Assembly: GCF_029227915.1 (NCBI RefSeq)
Contig: NC_079877.1
Location: 25,259,851-25,323,850, forward strand
Source: Hydractinia symbiolongicarpus
Lineage: Eukaryota; Cnidaria; Hydrozoa; Anthoathecata; Hydractiniidae
Reading direction: 5' to 3'
Length of the DNA: 64,000 bases
Both the position numbers and the translations under genes were made by a program. The notes beneath the pieces are model-generated. The model saw only the letters and a list, made by a program, of their open reading frames with translations. It had not been told where the DNA came from and searched no databases. Shown here one piece after another: positions 35,701 through 46,100 of this stretch (position 1 is its first letter; each line of letters starts with the position of its first letter).

Positions 35701-38700
35701 CACAATTACAATGGATCGTTTAGATATAACAAATTTGGTCCTGAAACAGACGATGAATTTAATCATGTCGCTGTTACGGAGCAACGTCTTCAAAAGGCGT
35801 CACAAATTAAATTACCAAGACCAAGGTGACTAGCTTAATGTGTTTGTTTATAATATTTATTCATTTATTGATTCGTTTATAGTTCTTTTGTTGATTTATT
35901 TGTTTGTATGTTTGGTGTTGTTGTTGTTTTCGTTGTCGTTGTCGTCGTTATTGACGTCGTTGCTGTCGTCGTTGTCGTCGTTGTTGTTGTTGAGGTCGTT
36001 GTCGTTGTTGTCGTCGTTGTCATCGTTGTTGTTGTTATCGTTATTGTCGTAGTTGTCGTTGCTGTCGTCGTTGTTGTTGTTGCAGTCGTTGTTGTCGTTG
36101 TATTTATTGTTGTAGTTTTTGGTCGTCGTCGTTATCGTCGTCGTCGTTGTTAATTTTGTTGTCGTTGGAATAGCATTATTTGTTCTTTCAGATGCTTTCA
36201 AGACATTTTGTCAGATTTTAATCAGTTGGAAGGTTTTAAGCGCTTTCTGGCTAAAGAGGATCAGGAGACACCTCTTGTTTTCTGGGTAGCAGTCGAGTCG
36301 ATGAGAACAACATGCAAAACTGCTAAAGCAAGACAAGGTCGAAGTTACGGTATTGTCAAGCGATACTTTGGTCCGAGTACACAAAACGGTATCATTTTAT
36401 TTACATTTTTGTAATACTTACTAGTCGTTAACTTTTGGATTTACTTTATTTACTTTGCGGGGGACGTGGAATGAAGCTTTGCGCAGCTATTTTGAACACA
36501 CAAAATACGGCTGTTTTTAAATAGTTTTTTCACCTTTAACTGTGTCACCGTGTAAGCTAGGACCGCAAGGCATCAAACATTTTCTAAAAGCTCTGTTCAA
36601 AAAATTAAAAGAAATTACAGGAAATACAGGTTTTACGTTGCTCACGTGAGCCAGACCTTTAAACTTCTTGCAGCTCTCATGTTTTTTGTCATATTTGTTT
36701 ACTGTTATGGAAAAAGTACTTTAAACATACTGTAACTTTTGCGAATACAAACTGAATTGGACGTCTGTGCTCGTAATTCCACTTTGAACTATAAAACTAT
36801 ATTTATTTTGTAATCAGGCCAAGATTTAAAGTGTAACGCCGAAATCATCAAAGACATACCATTCCTGGAGAAAGTAACACCAGCCATGTTAGTATCTGCA
36901 CAAGCTTGCGTCGCTAAAAGCTTAGAGGAAAACTGGTAAGTCAATCTTTGCTGGTATATTTTTATCTACACGTATAAAGTATGGTTATAATGCCCAACCT
37001 GCATACATGCCTAAATACTAATACAGCATATCTCAAACACCACCCAAAAAGGTCAATTAGGTGAATGTGCCTATCTAACAACATGGTTTACCTCACGAAG
37101 TAAACCAAAATATGTGTCTAACGCAGAAAGGATTCATACGTGCCCAATCCGGCATACGTGCCCATTTGTTCCGTTTTTCTCATGGAACAAAGTGCTTGCC
37201 TAAATAAAACCTAGTGTGGTATGGCCAACACAACTCGAAGCCAGCACACGTTTAAATAACAGTTTGTGTTTTTTCTTATGTAACAGAAATGCATACTAAA
37301 ATAACAACCTTATTTCGCCAATACTTCAGAAAAACGCGCCGTTGTTTGTTTACGTTAACAAGTTGCATTTACATAGTCACGCTTACGGATTAAAATTTGG
37401 TGTCTACGAATATTTCGTTTAAAATGATTTGTTGTACGTATGAAAAGCTTCATCCTAATTTGTATTAGTTGATTTATAATCTCTAGGTTTTTAAAATATG
37501 TGCAAACCTTTCAAGATGAGGGTGGTGTAACAGGTGTCACCTTGCTGCCCATATATGGCAATACCACTACAAATGAAGTCGTGCGATGTGTCAAACAAAA
37601 AACGGTATGTCGTTCGTTCGTTCGTTCGTTCGTTCGTTCGTTCGTTTCAATAATTTTTATACTGTTTTTTTTTCAGCGCGGTTTGTGGCGCATGTTTACT
37701 CGTAATGTCATCAGCTTTCGTCGTGGTATAATGCACTCAGATACATTACAAATGTTTTGCGATTTTTTGAAATTACAACACTCGTTAAACGTTGCACAAT
37801 TTCAAGCAAGTAAGTTTTTTTGACATTCAGAATAACTAAATTATATTAAGTAGTTTAAATATTTCTTAAGATGAAGGGCTATTTTGCACAAAAAACAGTT
37901 AAGCTCAACAGGGTCATCTTTCCTCGCTGATTTTGCCAAGCCCGTTCCCTCATGCCAGGTTTCAGGTTCTGATTCGCTGTTACATAAAGTATCTGTTGTT
38001 ATCCACAATTCTTAGTCTTCTTGTTGATTTATATATTAGTATTTAATCAATTCTATTTTAACAATAGATAATATAGATAATCAAAATGGTACCACAGCAT
38101 CACCTAAAATCGTGATCAATAACAAACTAGTTCATACTGAAAAACTTGTGAAAGATTTAAACTTTTGGTCTGAAGTTGAAAGGTAATAAATTTACACGAC
38201 TTTTTTTTAAAAAACCCAACTTTTTTGTCTCAGTCTTAGTATATGCAATTATTTAATTTCGACGTGACAATTTGGAATTTGATTCCCCTTGTCTCGATAG
38301 CCAATAATGCTAATAATGTAGAAGATATTTTTAGGGATTTACAGTCTTGGGGCATTTTCTTGGCACGTCTTTGTTTCACCTCGGAGAACTAAAGCAATAC
38401 TTTTTAGTGCTCGATTATCCAAATAAAATTATTAGTATATAATATAATTTTAATGCTTGATTATACAGATAAAAACTTTATTTACATCATTAAACAACGG
38501 TAGTAGCTGTTAACAGATTGTGCAATGAATGTTCTTTGTAGGTACAAAGATTTTGCTGATGCTGTAGTACTATGCGCCAAGTTGGGCAATTATACTAAAG
38601 ACGACGAATTAGTTGTTGTTAAGAAGGCGTACACTATAGTCGATTGCTTTATTGACTCTCAAATCACACCACGTGTACAGGTAATAATAAAACATGCAAC

Positions 38701-41270
38701 CTATATCAGTTTTTGTTGATACATTGACACAGATCTTTTCCAATTTCGATCCCAGGACTTCTTCTAAAAAGAGAAAGCTAACGATCAACAACGTCGAACG
38801 AGATTGTTTACATCGATCAATGTCAGCCCTTTTTAAACATGCCCTTATTGAATTTTTTATTTTAAGTTTCGTAACCTAACTCTTGTAGTCAAACCTTCTA
38901 TCTTTGGATATTTTTACGCTATAACTTTATCATGGCCTAAATGACCAATCGCGTACTCGCTAAAAGTATTTTAATCCGTTTTTTAATACCTTAAGGACTT
39001 TAAGAAATAATTTTCAGGGTGTTTTTTGAATAAAATTTAATTTTCGCGAAGTATTAATATTTTCACATGTTTTATTCAAGCCAAAATACATTTATTTATA
39101 TCTTTAGATCAACATCTCAAACGATTTAGCCGAAAATATTATTAATCTCGTACAGAACGGAATAATTGAAAGAGGCTTGTTTCACGAAGCTGCTTTATCC
39201 ACGTTCTCTACCCTGATTTACTTCTGGAAAAAGTAAGTCCTTAATAATACTGCCATCGAAAGATTTTAGGACAAGGTATATTTTTTTGACAATGAGAAAA
39301 TAAAACTGCTATGTATGACAGTCATTTATTTTTTTTGGGAAGACAATGAGGTGTAACGGATGTAGACAAACTGTTTCAGAACACTCAACTCTCGCATCGC
39401 TTTTAAAGACACCTCAGAAGCCTCTTTATGTGACTTGCGCGTGACTCCAAATATCAGAAAGCAACTTCGTCCCCAGTAGCTTTTGCCTTTTTGACATCGA
39501 GGCCGGCGCCGAGAAAACTTTTTTAACTTTTTATGTGACTAATGGCGCGACCTTTTTATAAAGATCGTGTAGAAAATAATGAAACCGTCAATGCAGCCTT
39601 AGGTTTTTACGTGTTTGAATTTATTGTGTTAAAAAAAGTTGTGAGATGCAAGAAATGACAATTCCTGCGCTTCAAAGACTATGGACTTGCTGAAACACAC
39701 TTTTCCCGCGCTTTTATAAATCAAGTGTTTCTTACGATAGTCACTATTAACTGAATATGGGCAGTGTTATGCGCGTCGTCGTCACTCTTATTTTAAAAAA
39801 CTGTTGTGTTTTAAAATTTCTAGTTTCCAACGTTTTTTCTGCAGTTTTTAAAAGATACAAGATGCCCTGGTGACTAGGTTGCTATTATAACTATACGATA
39901 AGTCACGCAGTCATTTTGAAATCACCATATAACAACTTTTTATGGTAAAGGTAGGATCTAAGACGTCAGTTATTACTGCGCGTACAGAGAGTAGCACAAT
40001 TTCAAAATCCGCTAAAAAAGCGCGGGAAGAGCGCGTTTTTGGCAATTTCTTAGTAACGCGGGAAAGCACAGTTTTCTGCGTCTTGCAACTTTGTTATCAT
40101 ATTAAACCTAAATACATTAACATCTAAGACTGCAATGACGATGTCATTAATTCCTACATAGACGTTATGGGGTCGCGCCATGTTTATCTTATTTCCTACC
40201 ATAGTTTATAGTTTTCCTTTTTATTATCGCTTGTTTTTCTTTTCATTTAGATTTTGCCTCCATCGTTTTCTTCCAAAGGAGCAGATACCAGAACAGAGAA
40301 AGCTGTTAAAAAGTGACCGTTCAACTCAAATTGAAATTCGACAGCTTGCTCTAATGAGTAACAAAATAAAGAAGATTTGCTTACCCCCAGGTAGGTAGCA
40401 AACTTTGCCAGTTCGTTACTTTATTCTGCAACAAATACATGTTTCCTGATTTTTCTCAATTTACCGCATCTTTTTCTTAATACATTTTACGTAAAATATA
40501 GGGCGAATTTCAAACAAATCAGTTCAACCTCGTCCCCAGGGATTTTCTACTCCTATATACTATTCTGACGGAGTCATCCCGAATAATATAGCAGCCCTTG
40601 GACACGAGATTGGGCTAATATGTTTATAACGCTAGCAACAGTTTATTTAATTTAATCACCTATATTAAAATACCCGTATACGTCTGTCCATCACGCAAAA
40701 TGGTAGCTTAGCTGCGCAAGTAGCGTGACGCACGCAATGCTGTTTAAAAAGGACAAGCGAACCCGTGGATTTTTCCACGGGCTAACGACTAGTATTCCTC
40801 TAATATACGCCACATCAGCAATATTATGAACGCCGCCCTTCTATATACGCCGCCATTACTTAATATGTGTTTATTAGAAAAACAACAGATAGGTACAAAA
40901 AAAAAGACAGACACTGAAATATCAATTTTTTTACTTTTTATTGATCATTTTTACTAAACGTAGCCCTGTACTAAATTTGACCTAATCAGTTAACACCCGC
41001 ATTGAAGCAAAGGTGTGACACCCTAGGAGCTTATCATACTCAATCGAGGTGTCCAGAAAAGTTTCTTTCTCTATTTTCTTTTTTCCAGATGAGGATTGTC
41101 CAAAAATCATGTTTTCTCTTCAACTCGGCTTGCGATTAGCGCTGCAACGTCACAACAAAAGACGAAGATTCGACGAGCAACGTTTAAGCGCAACACTAAA
41201 TCCAGAAAACACTGACAACTTAAGTGCACCACCATCTCAACACCGATCTATTGATAAAATACATGAATAA
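26712..41270 (+). CDS. RGS22: Regulator of G-protein signalling 22-like protein, about 22 exons
   Basis: Large multi-RGS-domain protein; RGS domains bind Galpha subunits. Exons read with consistent phases: 26712-26739 (start, tentative), 27175-27257, 28243-28320, 28680-28809, 30052-30200, 30391-30652, 30953-31120, 31801-32000, 32525-32804, 33087-33257, 33525-33859, 34285-34347, 34696-35023, perhaps 35175-35213, 35510-35825, 36192-36388, 36818-36935, 37487-37604, 37677-37809, 38068-38182, 38542-38680, 39108-39232, 40251-40390, 41089-41270. The total is near 1,290 residues; vertebrate RGS22 is similar. The N-terminus (FDDYFNTFLSLP, then RDNGLFEIEPP) is RGS22-like. RGS-type helices include LQFWLDAERYRRQ, DILSDFNQLEGFKRFL followed by TPLVFWVAVESM, and KDLNFWSEVERYKDF. 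Problem region: exon 34696-35023 needs a one-base frame change near 34910, and the junction to 35510 does not phase, so an exon or a sequence error is unresolved. The first exon is weakly supported. The introns are full of small MITEs and Helitron-like repeats. Confidence 0.85.
26888..26975. mobile_element. Degenerate copy of the CTCGTCCCCAGGG MITE family
   Basis: Left end agcctcgatcctaggaccc, right end agccttgagaacgaggtt, inverse of each other with mismatches. Located in intron 1 of the RGS22 gene. Confidence 0.5.
28533..28614. mobile_element. MITE of the CTCGTCCCCAGGG family with 9-bp target duplication
   Basis: Inverted ends aatctcgatcccagg and cctgggatcgaagtt. The flanks read gcgtatcat on the left and gcgtatgat on the right, a 9-bp duplication with one mismatch. 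Located in RGS22 intron 3. Confidence 0.65.
29088..29192. mobile_element. MITE of the CTCGTCCCCAGGG family with 9-bp target duplication
   Basis: Left end caacctagtacccagggcat followed by cttgtatttttc; right end aaaaagatacaagataccct followed by ggggtcgaggttg, inverse of the left. The flanks gtattctca and gtattctta form a 9-bp duplication with one mismatch. About 105 bp, no coding capacity. Located in RGS22 intron 4. Confidence 0.75.
29380..29939. mobile_element. Tandem array of Helitron-like non-autonomous units
   Basis: Three consecutive units (29463-29654, 29655-29827, 29828-29939) plus a partial unit upstream. Each begins TCTCTATA or TCTCTTTA followed by ataatagc and gtctgtctg, and ends with a hairpin (such as cccgtggatttttccacggg) followed about 8-10 bp later by CTAG or a near variant (ccag, gtag) next to T. 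TC at the start, a 3' hairpin and CTRR at the end are Helitron signatures, and head-to-tail tandem copies are known for them. No Rep/helicase is present. Confidence 0.65.
32031..32121. mobile_element. MITE of the CTCGTCCCCAGGG family with perfect 9-bp target duplication
   Basis: A 91-bp element: left end caacctcgtccccatgactt followed by gttaggctttttatattt; the right end is its inverse (aaatataaaaagtctaacaa, gttctggggacaaggttg). Flanked by cctaactgc on both sides (32022-32030 and 32122-32130). It lies just past the proposed donor of an RGS22 exon at 32000 and stays open in one frame, so it could be exonised, but the downstream exon phase does not need it. Confidence 0.85.
33985..34117. mobile_element. 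Helitron-like repeat with a long central hairpin
   Basis: Begins tctgtcggtcacgcaaaatg and ends with cgaacccatgaa, tttacggg and ccaactagt, like the units at 29463-29939 and 40679-40791. In the middle, 34023-34077 forms a hairpin of about 25 bp (atcgcagtgtgtgcgtctt against its inverse, three-base loop) that is almost perfect. Confidence 0.6.
34357..34456. mobile_element. Probable copy of the CTCGTCCCCAGGG MITE family
   Basis: caatctcgttctaaag on the left and ccttgggattgaggttg on the right are imperfect inverse ends about 95 bp apart. No target duplication seen. A second related segment (34562-34645) runs from caaccccgagcaaggga to agccctgggaacaaagt. Confidence 0.5.
35908..36155. repeat. GTT/GTC trinucleotide low-complexity tract
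   Basis: About 245 bp of interspersed gtt and gtc triplets in an RGS22 intron. It is open in several frames (poly-Val/Ser/Leu on plus, poly-Asn/Asp on minus); these are artefacts of the repeat and not genes. Confidence 0.9.
37608..37646. repeat. (CGTT)n microsatellite
   Basis: About nine tandem cgtt units in the RGS22 intron directly after the donor at 37605. Confidence 0.9.
40521..40618. mobile_element. Copy of the CTCGTCCCCAGGG MITE family
   Basis: Left end caacctcgtccccagggatt, right end agcccttggacacgagattg. About 98 bp in an RGS22 intron; flanks show no clear duplication. Confidence 0.6.
40679..40791. mobile_element. Helitron-like short repeat
   Basis: Begins near tctgtccatcacgcaaaatg, ends with the perfect hairpin cccgtggatttttccacggg (40760-40779) followed by ctaacgactag and T. 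Same family as 33985-34117 and 29380-29939. Confidence 0.6.
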
Positions 41271-41379
41271 CTCTACAGATATCTTTTTAGCTCCCTGTTA
41301 ACCAAATGTGTGTTTGCCCAGAGAGTCTGGGACCGAAGAACAACGCCAAGAGTTTAGAAGTCAACTTGCGTTAATTATT

Positions 41380-41796
41380 TTACGAGTCATTCTCAATTTG
41401 TGGTGTCACAATTGTGCAAGCCGGACACTTTAGTTCCTGTTGGTACTGATATAAACGAGGGTCATACGAAGGGGGTCCTGGTGTATTTAAAGCTCCATTT
41501 GAGCTACGAAAGTGCTGTGAGCACAACGGTTGCTCGTCTAGACAACCGCTTAAAAATTCAACCCTGTTCTCGTGCTTGACAGTAAAAAGAAAGAATAGTT
41601 TCCCTCTTTTATACTTCTGGCATGACCCGGCTGGGGTTAAACACAAAACCTTCCACGCCGGGAGCAAAGTCTCCACCAGAAGGCTATCAATAGTAATCGA
41701 TGTCGGACAAACTGGGCGTGCGAAAATGAATAAAACAAAATGAAACAAAAACACAATCTGGTGGAAAGAAAACATAACAAAAAACAACGTTATCAT
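41380..41796 (-). CDS. Possible small secreted cysteine-containing protein, unknown family
   Basis: A single open frame of 138 residues from an ATG at 41796. Residues 1-27 are strongly hydrophobic (ITLFFVMFSFHQIVFLFHFV) and look like a signal peptide. The mature part has seven cysteines (PVCPTS, KVLCLTP, GSCQKY, SGCLDEQPLCSQ, KCPACT) and a more balanced base composition than the surrounding noncoding DNA. It lies between the convergent 3' ends of RGS22 and SRPRA, antisense to any long RGS22 3' UTR. I do not recognise a family. It could be a real orphan secreted protein or a chance frame; the signal peptide plus paired cysteines make it worth listing. Confidence 0.45.
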   Translation of the reverse strand: MITLFFVMFSFHQIVFLFHFVLFIFARPVCPTSITIDSLLVETLLPAWKVLCLTPAGSCQKYKRGKLFFLFTVKHENRVEFLSGCLDEQPLCSQHFRSSNGALNTPGPPSYDPRLYQYQQELKCPACTIVTPQIENDS

Positions 41797-42407
41797 AGTT
41801 CATATATTTAAATAATTGCTTGGAACAAGCTGTATCATTCCATTCTCATATATTTATAAAAACCTATAATTTATTCAATCCCATTTCTTTAATAAAAAGA
41901 AACAAAAACAAAAATAAAAAAAATTAAAAAGTCATGATGCTTCTTCAAAAACAAAACTGATAAATCAAGAAGGCAGTCCCACTGTAGAAAATACTTTGAG
42001 ACTTTATTTCATTCATCTTTTCATGAAGAGATAGCTGAAACTAACAAAAGTCTAGACTTCAATTTTAAGTAAGTACTACAGAAAAGAAGAAATTAACGCG
42101 TCACTTTTCTCGTCAAGTTTGTTCATTTTTTAATTCCCGTCACTGACCCTACTAAGCTGCCTTGCTTTACACATCGACACGCCATACGTCAAATTGACGT
42201 CAGACGGCTTTATATCAGTAGGACGGAATAAAGCTGCCATGTAAGTATCTATCGTCTATCAGAAAATCACCACAAAACAAGGCTAAATAACGTAACCTAG
42301 CGAAAATAACTGAAGCGGTAGAGCCTGGTTGCTGTGACGGATTTTTCAATTTTAGTTTCTTGATTGTAATAGAAGCACACAAAGTCAAATTCTGAATGAT
42401 AACAGGT
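41797..42407. other. Spacer between the small secreted ORF and SRPRA
   Basis: AT-rich, no gene seen. It probably holds the 3' UTR of SRPRA next to 42408 and contains one TGACGTCA palindrome at 42195-42202. Confidence 0.5.
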
Positions 42408-43099
42408 TTACGATTTCAATAAGGCTTTCACGACAGCGTTGACGTTTAAGTTACGCAAATCAGTGTAGGTTTGACCAGTGCCGACAAATACAATTGGTTG
42501 GCCAGTTTCGTACGTCATGGAGATGGATGCGCCAACCTAGACAGAAAAAAATTCTTGTTCAAAAAATCTGATGAGTGAACATTAAACATTTTCCTAACAG
42601 TGGATTTAAGTTATCTTAACATAACTAATAAACCAAGCTTGAATAACATTAGATTACCATGGATGAAGTATATCAATTTAATAAAAGAAGATGAGGAAAC
42701 ACAGTTGTTAGCCAACTTTAATTTTTATCAAGGACACTCTTGCAGCCATGAGCGCACAGCGCCAAATACTTAAATCCAACAATTCAAAAATTAAAAAACG
42801 CCCGAAACGCCACAGGCGTTTTTTTGAAGCAATACGATAAGTATATCCAAACAAGACGCATTCCTACCTTGTCGTCAATAGTGTCAAACTTTGTGAGTAC
42901 GATGCCGTCAATCAGATGCGGATTGTTAACATCAGAGTGATCAGCTAAAGCTTGGTTGAACTTTCTCAACTGATCCACCCCATCGTTACCCACCAACGCC
43001 TCGCCCACAAACAACACTAAATCTGGCTGGTTAATCTTGATAAGCTGAATGACAGTAATAGTTGTGGTTAAAAAGATGTAAAATAGAACATAAGGTAGA

Positions 43100-43149
<50 letters not shown>

Positions 43150-46100
43150 GGACAGACAGACAGACAAGTTAGCAAACAAAATATAGCAGTCGTTACCATA
43201 CATACCTTAGATAGAGATCGCATCAAAGGTTCATTATCTTGCATACGTCCTGCTGTGTCGACCAAGACAACATCGCACCGGAGATCGCGAGCTATGAACA
43301 TCAAGGATAAATTTCTACTAAAGGTACTGATAAGCAGGGACAATATAAATAGGCATTGAAATAGCTTCAAACACTAATAAGGAATAAAAAAACCCTATTT
43401 TTGCAGCAATTGCTTTTTAATATACCTTTCCGCTCCAAAATGCTGGCAACAATGCGAAAGTGCGCATACTTGGCCATCGTGGCAACGTAACCCCAAATCA
43501 AAAACTTTTCTGCCTACCTAAGTTAATTGCTTCCATGGAAACAGCAGCTGCATCTTTCCCATAACCTTTATCATATAAAATCACCTTCTCTGGATCACTG
43601 TCACATGCTTTTGGATGCAGAGCCTTCAACCGACAAGTATGAGTTCTCAATTGTTCCACAGCGCCAGATCGAAAAGTGTCACACGCGGCTATCATGACAC
43701 GATGGTTGTTCTCCAACAGCCAAAAACAAATCTAAAAAAAGAATTTACAAATTTTCTGATCAACAAAAAAAGGTTGTTTTTTGTTCAATATTTCTGGCTG
43801 AAATTGGATCACTGTTTACAAAACTTCGAAGCAATTGTTTTTCGTCAGCATATTGTTATTAAATACACAGCATGGAATCAATATAAATAATCGAACTTCT
43901 GGTTAAATAAGTCAACAAAGCAATCTACATTTTGTCCTAATTCATACCTTTGCCAAATTGGTAGATTTTCCCACTCCGTTCACTCCACAGAACACAATAA
44001 CATACGGCTTTCCCTTCCGCTTTGCGTCCATCACGTCACGAAGAATATCAACGCGCTTTTTAGGGGACAGAATTTGCACCAAAGACTCTTGCATGCTGGA
44101 TCTTAATGCGGAAGCCACACCTAAACAAAAAACGCCCCCTTATAAGACACAGAAAGAATAAGTTCGAGAGTGAGCACTTTTGAAACGGTAGACAAAGGTA
44201 TATTTATAAATTTAGGAGAAATGTTGTCATTGTTTTAAAGAAATTCGGTTGTGACTAAAAGATATCAGATATGAAGGAAAATTAAGAAGGAATTTTGTTA
44301 AAAAACAGAAGATGTAAAATCTTCCTGAGACTTTCTGTAAGCAACGTTATGAGTATCCTGGGCAGTAAATTTTACGATGATAGAGAAGTAAAAAATATTG
44401 CCATTTCCGGACCCCTAATTCACAATAATATATACCACGAAAATTTCTGGTAGCGAAAACTTCTTTCCTCAAGGTAAGAAAAAAGGAAGGTGGATAATTT
44501 GCTAATTTTTAATGTTTAAAAGTTATATACTTAAGGAGACTTTTTTTTAATAAGGATCTCGAAGGATTTCGAGTAGGAGGGGTCACACTTTCTGAACGAA
44601 AAAAACAAAAGCAAAAATATCAGAAGAAAAACGATTGAGCTATTTGAATATTTTTCCAAAGCAAGGAATTTTGATCATCTGTTTTGTTACAAATCTGTAT
44701 TCATCAACTCAGTATTCATACCTGTGAATGTTCCCAACACTTTTCCCTCCATTTTAGCAGCTACCGAATTGCACAGTTTTTCTGATATATCAACAGCAAC
44801 ATTCTTTGCTAAAAAAAAGAAAGAAAAAGTAAATTTTAGAGTTTCCAAGCGCATTATATAAAACAACAATCCTGCCTACAATACTTTTAGGGAGCGAGAT
44901 TTTAAAGATCGTACCCCCTCGTCATAAAAGTTTTTCACACAGTACACATATGACAACTATTTATTTAATACATACAGCACAGATGTTCTCTCATTTTGTC
45001 CAATACTGGTTCCATAGCTTCTTGAGTGATGGCTTTTTGTCCTGCTAAACCTTTGAAGAAAGAAAACACACTACCACCAACGGTTGAGTTGTTTTGCCTA
45101 AAAGAAGTACAAAGACAAAAATGCAGAATTAGAGTGCTTCGTAATTTATGACTTCAGTATCTTCCACGCACAGTCTACTCTTAAGATGATATTTCGGATG
45201 TAGCAGTTATTTTTGTTAGATGATTTTTAAAGGGGTTTGTTTAGATGTCGAAAACTTAGAGATTTCGATTGGTGTATTAAATCATTTAAACGTTATATCT
45301 CAGAATATCGAATTTTGTACTGTACGCAATATATAAGATACCTGTCAACCGTTGAGATAAAAATACTCTCACAACTTCTTAAAAAGCGTTTTCTATGCAA
45401 TACTAAATGAATAATACTTATCAAATTTCTTTGCAAGCACAACAAAGCGATTGCAACGTGGTAGTATAAAAAACTATTTATACCATACTTACTTTCCAGT
45501 TGCCGTCTTCTTCATCGGAGCATCATCAGCTTCCTCAATCTCTTCTATGATGTCGTCAGATACTTCAATAGATTTCAATTCCCCTCTCATCTGTCCCACC
45601 ATTGCTTTCTAAAAAGTAGTTAGTTTTCTAATTGATAAATATAAAGAGCAAACGAGATATAAAATAACAGGTGGGTAAAAGAAAATTCTGTATTAAGGGT
45701 AATTATATTTGAGTTAAATTAACATACTGGAAACTTAAATTCTAATGCTTGCACGACCTTTGTAGCTCAAATGGGAGCCTTAAACGTACTAGGACCAACT
45801 TTGCAGGATTCTTGTTAATAGTGGCACTGATAGCTAGAGGCTTGTAATTGTCATGTTTTTTGTATTGCCTCTTAGTATAACAGTAAATATCTAGGTTATA
45901 TTCTAGGGTTTTCACAGGTTTTACTTTGCAGAGCTTAGTTAAATATGATGAAAGATTGCAACTAAGAATTGAAACACCATTTTCAACCACTAAATGAAAA
46001 TCTGTGAACACATAAGAATGTTTTGACTTCTGAACAATACTCACATCTTGTTCTGAAACTTCATTGCTGTCTCCATTAACTACAGGTCCTGCTGAGCCAC

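Noticed and set aside
35896-36201. Poly-Val and poly-Asn/Asp open frames on both strands
   Set aside because: Low-complexity GTT/GTC tract inside an RGS22 intron.
43068-43203. Cys/Leu/Val repeat frame next to an SRPRA exon
   Set aside because: (GACA)n microsatellite read as protein; the exon boundary at 43044 is clear.
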